DNA from: DASRDZ01 sp035569495
Lineage (GTDB): Bacteria; Chloroflexota; Dormibacteria; Aeolococcales; Aeolococcaceae
NCBI GenBank assembly: GCA_035569495.1
Contig: DATMMX010000039.1
Span: forward strand, 1-64,000
Direction: 5' to 3'
Length of the DNA stretch: 64,000 nucleotides
The notes under the pieces were generated by a model. The model worked only from the letters and a program-made list of their open reading frames with translations. It had not been told where the DNA came from and searched no databases. Position numbers and translations under genes: made by a program. Positions 32,369-41,000 of the stretch are shown one piece after another. Numbering within the stretch: the first letter of the stretch is position 1; every line of letters begins with the position of its first letter.

Positions 32369-33313
32369 TCAGGCCGGGAGGGGCGCGCCGAAGGCCTCGC
32401 GGTAGCGGGCGGCGAACGTCGCGGCGTCGAACGAGTGGGACTGGGTGCCCTGCTGCTCGACCACGTAGGTGGCGCTGAGCGCGGCGACCCGACCGGCGTC
32501 CGCCAGGGGGAGGCCGCGGCGCAAGCCGGCGAGCAGCCCGCCCACGTACGCGTCGCCCGCGCCGGTGGGATCGACCAGCGCGGACGGGGGCGCCACCGGA
32601 ACGCGCACCACCCCGTCGGGGCCGTGCAACTCGCTGCCCTCCTCGCCGCGGGTGACCGCGACCAGCGCGCCGCGCCGCCGCAGGTCGTCGGCGGAGACTC
32701 CGGTGCGCGCGCGGATCATCTCCAGCTCGTAGTCGTTGCCCACCACCAACCACGCCGCGGAGAGCCCGGCCCGCAGCGTCGACTCGGGGAGCGAAGGGAT
32801 CTGCTGCGCCGGCACGAACACCAGCCGCGCCCCCATCGCCACCGCCTGCGCAACGTGGAGCGCCATGCCGTCGGGCGCGTCGGGGGCGACCACAACCGTG
32901 TCCACAGATGACGCATGCACGCGCAGGTCGACGTCACCACCGCGCGCCATCGCGCCGGGGTAGAACGCGGTGATCTGGTTGTCGTCGAGGTCGGTGGTGA
33001 TGAACGCCGACGCGGTGGGAATGTCGTCGCAGTGCAACGCCACCGAGGTATCGACGCCCGCGGCGCGCAGCGCAGAGTCATACGGGGAGAAGTCATTGCC
33101 CACCGCCGCACACAGCAGCGGAGTCTCACCGTGCAAGGCCAGGGTGTAGGCGATGTTCGCGGCGGTTCCGCCGCGGCGCTTCTCCAGCCGGTCCACCAGG
33201 AAGGACACGTTGATGAGGTGGGTCTTGTCGGGAAGGATGTGCTCCCCGAATCGACCCGGGAACACCATGATGGTGTCGAAGGCGACCGAGCCGGTGACGG
33301 CGACCTGCTTCAC
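32369..33313 (-). CDS. PfkB-family sugar/nucleoside kinase
   Basis: 314 residues from GTG 33313. N-terminal VTGSVAFDTIM and RRGGTAANIAYTLALHG (about 47-62, sugar contact) and the C-terminal signature ALVDPTGAGDAYVGGL with GAGD at 251-254 (D254 as base) define the ribokinase/adenosine-kinase superfamily. The layout, with GRFGEHILPDK near residue 20, is closest to bacterial adenosine-kinase-like members, but ribose or another sugar cannot be excluded. Leaderless -10 box TATGCT at 33323-33328. Confidence 0.88.
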   Translation of the reverse strand: MKQVAVTGSVAFDTIMVFPGRFGEHILPDKTHLINVSFLVDRLEKRRGGTAANIAYTLALHGETPLLCAAVGNDFSPYDSALRAAGVDTSVALHCDDIPTASAFITTDLDDNQITAFYPGAMARGGDVDLRVHASSVDTVVVAPDAPDGMALHVAQAVAMGARLVFVPAQQIPSLPESTLRAGLSAAWLVVGNDYELEMIRARTGVSADDLRRRGALVAVTRGEEGSELHGPDGVVRVPVAPPSALVDPTGAGDAYVGGLLAGLRRGLPLADAGRVAALSATYVVEQQGTQSHSFDAATFAARYREAFGAPLPA

Positions 33314-33322
33314 AGGCCGGTG

Positions 33323-33328
33323 AGCATA
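33323..33328 (-). promoter_or_regulatory. -10 box TATGCT, leaderless promoter of the PfkB-type kinase
   Basis: Ends 9 bases before GTG 33313; located in the 25-base gap after the nickel transporter stop. Confidence 0.4.
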
Positions 33329-33338
33329 CAGACGCGGC

Positions 33339-34481
33339 TCAGCGATGCGTCGAGTCGCGCACCTCGCCGCTCGACACCAGCGGCGGGATGGGTGCGCCGC
33401 CCCCGCCGTGCAACGACCAGCGGTCCTCGATGCGGGCGATCTTCCACACCGCGACGGCGCCGATCCACGTCACCACGAACAGGCCGACGATGACGAAGCC
33501 GATGCGGTTGAGGTCGAAGGCGCCGACGAAGCTCCAGAAGCCGCCGTGCAGCGACAGCTTGTCGGCGAGGATGGACAGAACCTCGACGCTGCCGACGATC
33601 AACGCCACCGCGACGCTCAACCCGGTGACAGTGATGTTGTAGTACACCTTGCGCAGCGGCTTGGAGAACGCCCACCCGTAGGCGAACGACATGAAGGCGC
33701 CGTCGAGAGTGTCGAGCAGCGACATGCCCGCGGCGAAGATCACCGGCAGGCAGAGCACCGCGTAGAACGGCAGCCCGCTGCTCGCCGCGCCCGCGGCCAG
33801 CGCCAGCAGGGCGATCTCCGAGGCCGTGTCGAAGCCGAGGCCGAACAGGAAGCCGAGCGGGTACATCTGCCAGCTCGACCGGATGGCGCGCGACAGCGGA
33901 CCGAAGAAGCGGTTCATCAGCCCGCGCGCGTTGAGCTGCCGCTCCAGCTCGTCGTTGTCGTAGCGACCGCGGCGCATCTCGCGAAACACGCGCAGGATGC
34001 CCAGCAGGATGACGAAGTTGAGCGCGCCGATGAGGAACAGGAAGCCGCTCGACACCGCCGTGCCGACCACCCCGCCGAGGCTGTGCAGCGCCGAGGTGCT
34101 GCTGCTCACCTCACCGACGATCGACTTGGCCGCGAACGACAGGGCGACGGCGAGCCCCAGCACCACCGTCGAATGTCCCAGTGAGAAGAAGAAGCCGACG
34201 CCCAGCGGGCGCCTGCCGTCGGCCAGGAACTTGCGCGTGGTGTTGTCGATGGCGGAGATGTGGTCGGCGTCGAAGGCGTGGCGCAGACCGAAGGTGTAGG
34301 CGAGCACGCCGACACCGAGCCCGAGCGCCTTGGGGTACTTCGGCGCCACGAAGAGGATCAGCGTCCCCCAGCCCAGCACGTGCAGCCCGATCACCGCGGC
34401 GGCGAGCCCGGCGGCGCGGCGCCACTCGGCGGGGCTGAGCACGCGTCGCGCACGGGAGAGAGGGGCAGCCGCAGCACCCAT
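33339..34481 (-). CDS. NiCoT-family nickel/cobalt permease
   Basis: 380 residues from ATG 34481. Signature RHAFDADHI at 67-75 is the metal-selecting HX4DH motif of HoxN/NixA/NhlF transporters; LGFDTASEIALL and the SLGHSTVV segment are the other family motifs. Eight or so membrane helices. Imports Ni2+ or Co2+ at high affinity. A reading from 34631 is open but lies beyond the promoter. No nickel enzyme gene is in the window. Regulated by a Fur-family box over its -35 element. Confidence 0.93.
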   Translation of the reverse strand: MGAAAAPLSRARRVLSPAEWRRAAGLAAAVIGLHVLGWGTLILFVAPKYPKALGLGVGVLAYTFGLRHAFDADHISAIDNTTRKFLADGRRPLGVGFFFSLGHSTVVLGLAVALSFAAKSIVGEVSSSTSALHSLGGVVGTAVSSGFLFLIGALNFVILLGILRVFREMRRGRYDNDELERQLNARGLMNRFFGPLSRAIRSSWQMYPLGFLFGLGFDTASEIALLALAAGAASSGLPFYAVLCLPVIFAAGMSLLDTLDGAFMSFAYGWAFSKPLRKVYYNITVTGLSVAVALIVGSVEVLSILADKLSLHGGFWSFVGAFDLNRIGFVIVGLFVVTWIGAVAVWKIARIEDRWSLHGGGGAPIPPLVSSGEVRDSTHR

Positions 34482-34528
34482 GAGGCGAGGGGTCTCCGGG
34501 AGGGTTGCTTGGAGGGGGTCAGCCCGGC

Positions 34529-34557
34529 ATGCTACCCCAGTTGCGACTGAGTTGCAA
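34529..34557 (-). promoter_or_regulatory. Nickel-transporter promoter with Nur/Fur-type operator
   Basis: Minus strand: -35 TTGCAA (34552-34557), 17-base spacer, -10 TAGCAT (34529-34534). The operator 34541-34557 reads TTGCGA-CTGAG-TTGCAA, near-palindromic and one base off the TTGCAA-N5-TTGCAA pattern of the nickel regulator Nur, a Fur-family protein. It covers the -35 box, so repression when nickel is plentiful is the simple reading. Confidence 0.6.
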
Positions 34558-34610
34558 AAGCGAGCCAGACGCGGCGTTCGCGCGGCGCATCCGCGTGCGA
34601 CGATCTGGCC

Positions 34611-36368
34611 ATGGCCCTCCCCCGCCTCCACTCCCCCGCCTCACCGGCGACGAGCACGGCGCCGCACCTGACCGAGGCCGAGGCCAGCGTCGCCGAGGCG
34701 GTCGAGGTCTACCACCGCACCTACACCACGCTCCTGCGCAGCAGCGGCGAGATGCGCCTGCGCGTGCTGGAGATGTCGCACAAGGCGATGAACGCCAGCC
34801 TGCACCCGCTGGCCGCGTCGGCCGACCTCGACCTGGGCGCCTTCCTCTACGCGGTGCGCCGCCTGCCCGAGACGCTGATGACCGCGCAGCGCGTGGTCAT
34901 GGGCCAGTCGGCCGAGGTCTTCGCGCGCCAGGGCTACGCGGCGCTGGAGAGCTGGCGCGAGCTGAGCGCCCCCGGTCGCCGGCGGCGCTGGTACGACGAC
35001 GGCGAGGGCACGCTCGCGGTGCTGATCGCCAGCGCGTCGGACGTCGACGACCTGGTGCCGACCTTGGTCGCCTTCCAGATCGAGTGGAACAAGCTGCACA
35101 CGCGCCTGGTCGCCGCGGGGTGGGACAAGCCGCTCGCGGCCTCGCCCGACGCCACCGAGTGCGCCGCCACGCTGGGCGGGCAGGAGGACGACTGGGCCCA
35201 GCTCATCGAGGTGTGGGGCGCGGAGTTCGGCGCCTGCCTCGCCCAGGTGGCGCGGCGCGAGATGTCGCTGCGGCTGCGCATGCTCGGCGGCACCCAGGTC
35301 GGCTATGCGCGGGTGACCCGGAGCTGGTGGGACCAGGTGCAGGACGTGCAGCGCCGCCACGGGCTGCTCGACCGTCCTCTGTACTTCGTCAGCAGCAACT
35401 CGCACTCGCTGGTCAACCTGGTCAGCGGCATCGCCCAGCAGCGTGAGGCTGAATTGGTCGAGTTCGTCCGCAACTTCGGGCCGCCCGACCTGCGCGAGGA
35501 GCTGCAGCGCTTCCGCGAGGGCCGCACCGAGGGCGACTGGAACAACTTCCTCTACTACGCCGCACGGCTGTGGTTCCGCTCGGTGAGCGGCGACTCGCCG
35601 GCGCACCAGGAGCGGCGCGAGCTGGAGCAGCGGCTGGGCATCCACCACGTCAGCAGCCGCGGCGCGCTCGACGTCGCCGCCCAGGTGATCTCGCTGTCCA
35701 CCCTCGACCCGCAGCGTTTCGACCCGCGCCTGGGCAGCGTCGACCCCGCCGCGCTGCGGGCCAGCCGCGCGGTGATCGTCAACATCGACTACCCGCTGGG
35801 GCTGGCGGCGTACAACATCCTGCGCGAGATCGCCGAGACCGCCGGCGAGCTGCGCGGCGTGTACATCCTCGGCAAGGCGGCGACGCTCAACGCCGACGTC
35901 GGCGACGTGATGCTCAGCAACGTCATCCACGACGAGCACAGCGGCTCGACGTACTGGCTGGACAACGTCTTCACCGTCAACGACATCGCGCCCTGGCTGC
36001 GCTTCGGCAGCGGCCTCGACAACCAGCGCGCCGTGACCGTCAAGGGCACCTTCCTGCAGAACCACGGCTACCTCGACTTCTACTACCGCGAGGCGTTCAC
36101 CGTGGTGGAGATGGAGGCGGGGCCGTACTGCGCGGCGGTGTACGAGCTCAGCGAATCCGGCCGCTACCCGACCGGCGAGCCGGTCAACTTCAGCAAGCTG
36201 CCCATCGACCTCGGGGTCATCCACTACGCCTCGGACACACCGTTCACCCAGGCACGGACACTCGGTGCGCGCGGGCTGTCGTACTTCGGCATGGACTCGA
36301 CGTACGCGGCGTCGGTGGCGATCATGCGGCGGGTGCTCAAGCTCGAAGGCGCACTGCGCGACGCGTAG
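34611..36368 (+). CDS. Large uncharacterised protein with nucleoside-phosphorylase-like C-terminus (DUF6909-like)
   Basis: 585 residues, soluble, no signal peptide. N-terminal half helical (HLTEAEASVAEAVEVYHRT ... RLRVLEMSHKAMNASLHPLA). The C-terminal half has VIVNIDYPLGLAAYNILREI, GVYILGKAATLNADVGDVML and AFTVVEMEAGPYCAAVYEL, the last like the EMEA ribose-contact motif of purine nucleoside phosphorylases and MTA nucleosidases, then GVIHYASDTPF. A catalytic role on nucleosides is inference; the overall family has no known function. Divergent from the nickel transporter; convergent with the next gene. Confidence 0.65.
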   Translation: MALPRLHSPASPATSTAPHLTEAEASVAEAVEVYHRTYTTLLRSSGEMRLRVLEMSHKAMNASLHPLAASADLDLGAFLYAVRRLPETLMTAQRVVMGQSAEVFARQGYAALESWRELSAPGRRRRWYDDGEGTLAVLIASASDVDDLVPTLVAFQIEWNKLHTRLVAAGWDKPLAASPDATECAATLGGQEDDWAQLIEVWGAEFGACLAQVARREMSLRLRMLGGTQVGYARVTRSWWDQVQDVQRRHGLLDRPLYFVSSNSHSLVNLVSGIAQQREAELVEFVRNFGPPDLREELQRFREGRTEGDWNNFLYYAARLWFRSVSGDSPAHQERRELEQRLGIHHVSSRGALDVAAQVISLSTLDPQRFDPRLGSVDPAALRASRAVIVNIDYPLGLAAYNILREIAETAGELRGVYILGKAATLNADVGDVMLSNVIHDEHSGSTYWLDNVFTVNDIAPWLRFGSGLDNQRAVTVKGTFLQNHGYLDFYYREAFTVVEMEAGPYCAAVYELSESGRYPTGEPVNFSKLPIDLGVIHYASDTPFTQARTLGARGLSYFGMDSTYAASVAIMRRVLKLEGALRDA

Positions 36369-36384
36369 CGGGCGCAGCCGCGGT

Positions 36385-37197
36385 TCAGCGCACGTCGACG
36401 AAGCCGTCGGGACGCACGGTGTCGAAGCGGTGCATGGGTTCGGTGCGCAGGCTCGCCAGGCGCTCGGCGGCGGCAGCGCTCTGGGTGGCGGGGAGGAGAC
36501 GCAGACCGGCGACGGAGGCGGCGCGGACGAGCAGGTCGTCGAGAGCGACGACGACGTCGTCGTGGGCGGCGAGGCGGGCGTCGAACGGGGGCGCGCCGCT
36601 GCCGTCGTGACTGCGCAGCAGGACGAGGTGCTCGCAGGGTGGGAGCACGCAGGCGATGGCGTCGGGCCAGGTGACCAGGCGCTCCACCGTCGTGGAGTCG
36701 CCGCCGCTGACCAGCGTCGCGCTGGGGACGAATGCGGAGTCGTGCAACTGGCGGGCGAGGTTGGGACGGGCGAGCGTGTACACCCACCAGGCGTGGGCGC
36801 GGTCGGGCGGCATGTAGGGGGGCAACTGGCCGTGGCGGCGGAGCGCCTCGATGGCGACGGCGTTGCCATCCGTCCACGCGCGCAGCAGAGACGCGGTGTC
36901 GAGGGGCGTGCCGCCGAGGGTCGGGGCGAGGTCGAGGGCGTGCGCGAGCGCGGTGAGCTCCTCGATCGCCTCGACGGCGAAGAAGGTGGGGCGCACGTAG
37001 TCGAGTGAGGCGGAGAGCGCGTCGCCCTCCCAGGCGAGCAGCCAGTGCGCGCCGGTGTCGGCGTTGTCGTAGGTCACGCGCCACGCATTGCCGTCGATGA
37101 CGGGAGGTCGGTAGTGCCGCCGCGCCGCGGACTGTTCGAGGACGCGCGCGGGGTCGAGCGCAGCGTTGCGCGGCTGCAGCAGGACGTCGAGGCTCAC
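36385..37197 (-). CDS. Uncharacterised protein downstream of the RHS locus
   Basis: 270 residues from GTG 37197, overlapping the upstream gene's stop (GTGA). Soluble, rich in Ala and Asp, with HWLLAWEGDALSASLDYVRP (about 48-67) and DDVVVALDDLLVRAASV. No family recognised. Second gene after the RHS toxin gene, in the position of an immunity or orphan module. Function unknown. Confidence 0.6.
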   Translation of the reverse strand: MSLDVLLQPRNAALDPARVLEQSAARRHYRPPVIDGNAWRVTYDNADTGAHWLLAWEGDALSASLDYVRPTFFAVEAIEELTALAHALDLAPTLGGTPLDTASLLRAWTDGNAVAIEALRRHGQLPPYMPPDRAHAWWVYTLARPNLARQLHDSAFVPSATLVSGGDSTTVERLVTWPDAIACVLPPCEHLVLLRSHDGSGAPPFDARLAAHDDVVVALDDLLVRAASVAGLRLLPATQSAAAAERLASLRTEPMHRFDTVRPDGFVDVR

Positions 37198-38003
37198 CCT
37201 CGCTCGGCCGCGATCTTCCGGTGCACTTCGATTGCCGGCACGTGCTGGCCCGGCTCGCCGCGGCTCTGGGTTTCGGACATGAAGGTGTCGAACCCGAGGG
37301 CTTCGTAGAACGGCTGCTTGAACGGGTAGGCGCTGATCGGCTTCATCGCCGGGTCGTGCACGAAGGGCGTTTCTGTGGCCTGGACGAGCACCGCACCGCC
37401 CGGGGTGTGCAGGCGCTTCACGCCGAGGGTGTCGAGCCGCCCCCCCCAGTGCTGCACCAGGCCGGGCCCGAAGTAGTTGAGCCAGTACACATCGGGGAGC
37501 TCGCGGCCCAGGTCCGGTTGCAGGCGGGCGCCGAACTTGCCCGGCTCCCGGCGGGTGCGGTCGAGGGCGTTGTTGCGCTGCGTGTACATGAGGCCGAGCG
37601 CCGCCCGGCCGTACAGCGCTCCCATCGCGTCGCCGACCGCGGCGACGACGTCGAACAGCGTGTCGAGCCGCTCCGGACGGTCGAACCATTCGGCTGGGCG
37701 CCAGGAGAAACCGAGATCGTGGACCTCGTCCGCCTTCTCGACCTGCAGCGTGCCGCTGAGCTGTGGCGCGCCTGGTCGAGAGTAGAACCACCACTGCCAG
37801 CGGTTGGGATCGAGCCGAGGCTCACCCTCCCCCATGGCGTCGGCGGCGCTGTCCACCTTCTGCCGCGCGGGGTCCTTGTTGTCGACGCGTGCAGGCCGCA
37901 GCAGTGCGTGGCGGTCGAACTCTGCGCCCAGCGCGCGCAGCGCCCCGGGGCGGCGCAGGTCCGCCACCGAGAAGAAGTTCGCGAGGATGGATTCAGCCGC
38001 CAT
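37194..38003 (-). CDS. Candidate immunity protein (Imm52-like) next to the RHS toxin
   Basis: 269 residues. The C-terminal part contains ELPDVYWLNYFGPGLVQHWGG (about 167-187) and a following GAVLVQATETPFV, a pattern reminiscent of Imm52-type immunity proteins that describe W-x-N-Y-F-G-P; the N-terminal part (WQWWFYSRPGAPQLSGTLQV) is a beta layer. Starts 88 bases after the RHS gene's end on the same strand, with its own TACACT -10 box (38014-38019), so it can be made without the toxin. Family call is weak; position is strong. Confidence 0.5.
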   Translation of the reverse strand: MAAESILANFFSVADLRRPGALRALGAEFDRHALLRPARVDNKDPARQKVDSAADAMGEGEPRLDPNRWQWWFYSRPGAPQLSGTLQVEKADEVHDLGFSWRPAEWFDRPERLDTLFDVVAAVGDAMGALYGRAALGLMYTQRNNALDRTRREPGKFGARLQPDLGRELPDVYWLNYFGPGLVQHWGGRLDTLGVKRLHTPGGAVLVQATETPFVHDPAMKPISAYPFKQPFYEALGFDTFMSETQSRGEPGQHVPAIEVHRKIAAERG

Positions 38004-38013
38004 GCGCGATGGC

Positions 38014-38019
38014 AGTGTA
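38014..38019 (-). promoter_or_regulatory. -10 box TACACT, leaderless promoter of the candidate immunity gene
   Basis: Ends 10 bases before ATG 38003, in the 87-base gap after the RHS stop. Confidence 0.4.
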
Positions 38020-38090
38020 TCCGCGAGCGGTCCCGGTGGGCGACCCCGCCCCGGATTGGGGCAGGGTCGCCGGACCGGGAAGGGTGCGCG

Positions 38091-41000
38091 TCAGCCCGGC
38101 AGGCAGCGGAGCAACTTGACCAGGCCCCGCTGCTCGGCATCAGCGAGTGGACCGGACACCTTGGTGCCGGCGCGGATGAAGATGTTGACCGGGTTGTCGT
38201 TGCCCGCCAGCTCGACGAAGTCCCTGAGCTGCTGCGTGTACGACAGCGAGGCGACGTTCTTGACCTCGAAGAACTCGTTGGCGGGGCTGATGAAGTCGGG
38301 GATGCGGCCCGCACCGGACGACACCGTGCTGATGGTGGTGTTCTTGGCCAGGCCGCCGAGGAAGTTGTCCGCCACGTACTGCTCGGCAAGGCTGCCGCGC
38401 AGGTTGACCGACTTGCCCGCCCCGATGATCGGGTCGAGCGCCGACGCCGCCTCGCAGAGTGCGCTCTCCTCCTCCTGCACCGCGGTCGCGTCGAGCTCCT
38501 CGTCGATGGCGATCGTCTCGGTCTCCTCCACCAGCTCCTGGGCGCCGGTGGGATCGACGAGGTTGGTCGGGTCGTTGCCGACGTAGGCGTAGCGGTTGGC
38601 GCTCTGCACCGGGTCCTCGCTGAGGAAGCGGCCGGTGCCCGGGTCGTAGTAGCGAGCCCGCATGTAGTAGAGGCCGCTCGCCGAGTCGTAGGTCTGGCCG
38701 GTGTACGAGTAGGTCTGTGGCGGCGAGCTCGGGTTGCTCGCCGCGGGACGGCCGAACGTGTCGTAGTTGTACGAGGCGGAGACGTGGCCCGAGCTGTCGA
38801 GCAGCGCGGTGGTGCTGCCCTGGCCGTCCTGCACGTAGGAGCTGTTCTGCCCGCCGCGCGACTGGGCGAGCACGCCACCGATCACCAGGGTCTGCGCGTA
38901 CGCCGCCTGCAGCGTGTTGCCGGCGCCGTACTCGAGGTGGACGTTGCTGCCGTCGTAGACGTAGCGGGTGGCCGCGGCCGCGGGGTCCTGCACGGCGATG
39001 CGGCGGCCCAGCCCGTCGTAGGTGTAGCTGCTGACCGACCCGTCCGGATGGGTGACGGAGGTCAGGCGGTGGTCGGCGTCCCAGGCGTAGCTGGTGGTGG
39101 CGCCGGTGGCGGTGACGGTGCTGTGCACCAGGTCACCCTCGGCGTCGTACTGGTAGGTGTGGGTGGCGTCGGCGGTGAGGTGGCCGCCCGCGTCGTAGGC
39201 GATGCTGCCCGCGGGGTCGGTCGCCGAGGAGATGCGATCGCCGGAGGTGTTGTAGGTGTAGGTCTCGGCGGGCAGCCCCGTCGAGGCCGGGTGGGTCGCG
39301 CTGAGCAGCTCACCGGCGGCGTCGTACGTGTAGGCATTGGTGCCGCTGGTGTCGGTCATCGAGGTGCGCAGGCCGCTCGGCTCGTAGGCGTAGACCGACT
39401 GGGCGACGACGGCGGCGCCGAGCGTGCTGGTCCGCGTCAGCAGATGGCCCGCGGCGTCGTAGGCGAGACTGTCGCTGACGCCGTTGGGCCGCGTCTGCGA
39501 TGCCAGCCGCCCGTTGACGTCGTAGCCGAAGCCGTACACCTGGCCGCCGGGCGCGGTCACGCTGGTGATCCGCGAGTTGACGTCGTAGGCGTACGACGTG
39601 GTGCCCTCGGGCCCGGTCTCGGTGAGCTGCGCGCCCGCGGGGTCGTAGGTGAAGGACAGGGTCACGCCCGGCATGCCCGAGCCGCCGTTGGCCGCGGTGG
39701 CCTGCGACGCCACCGAGCCCAGCGCGGTGTAGGTGTAGCTGACCGTCTCGGCGGCGTTGGTGACGCTCGCCGGCCGCTCGAACGGGTCGTAGGTGTAGGT
39801 GGTCTGCGAGCTGTCGGGCAGCGTCTCGCTGAGCATGCTGCTGTCGGCGTCGTAGGTGTACGTGGTGGCGCCGCCGTTGCGGTCCACGCGCTTGGCCAGG
39901 CGTCCGACCGCGTCGTAGGTGTACGTGGTGGTCTTGTTGGACGCGTCGACGGCGCTGGTGATGTGGCCGACCGCGTTGTAGGTGAAGGTCTGCCTGCGGC
40001 CCTGCGGGTCGAGGATCTGGGTGATGTGGCCGTTGCCGTCGTAGCTGAAGCTGCTGGTCCTGCCCAGTGCGTCGGCGATGGTCAGCGGGTGGCCCGACGC
40101 GTCGTAGGTGTACGTCGTGACGCCGCCCGCCGGGTCGGTCAGGGTCAGCAGGTGACCGCCGGAGTCGTAGGTTCGCGTGGTGACGTGGCCCAGCTCGTCG
40201 GTCGAGGTGAGCACGTTGCCCCTGCTGTCGTAGGTGTAGCTGCTGTGCGACCCGTCGGGATGGGTCTGGGTGAGCAGGCGGCCGTGCGCGTCGTAGGTCA
40301 GCGTGCGCTGAATGGCGCCGTCGGGACCGGCCACGGTGAGCGGCTCGCCCCTGGCGTTGCGCGTGTACGTGGTGGTGCGGCCGTTGGCATCCGTGGTGGT
40401 CAGCGCCGCGCCGGTGGCGTCGTAGGTGAAGGTGATCACGCCACCGTTGGCGTCGGTCTGGGTGAGCATCCGCCCGACCGGGTCGTACGTCCACCGCGTC
40501 GTCTGCGTGGTGGTGCCGAACACCTTGTCCTGGCGGAGCAGGTCACCGGCGTCGTCGAAGGTGTCGACGGTGGTGAGGTGGCCGTTGGGGTCCTGGATGA
40601 TCTGCTGCCGGCCGCTCACGTCGCTGCTCAGGGTGGCGACGTTGCCGTCGGCGTCGGTGATCGAGATCAGCCGGCCGGAGGCGTCGTAGGTCAGCGTCCG
40701 CTGCGGCCGTCCACCGGTCCCGGTGGTGGACAGCAGGTGGTGCGACGAGTCGTACGTGTAGTTGGTGACGTTGCCGGCGGGATCGGTCACCGAGCCGAGG
40801 TCACCGGCCGCCGAGTACGTGTACGCCAGCGTCTGCGCGCTCGGTCCGGTGATGGTGGTGATCCGTCCCGCGCCGTCGCGGGCGAAGGTGATCGACTGGC
40901 CGTTCGACGAGTGCACGCCGCTGCTGTCGATGCTGAGGGTGTTGCCCGCGGTGTCGGTCTCCGACACCAGGCCGGACGTTGTGGTCAGGTGCAGCACCCG

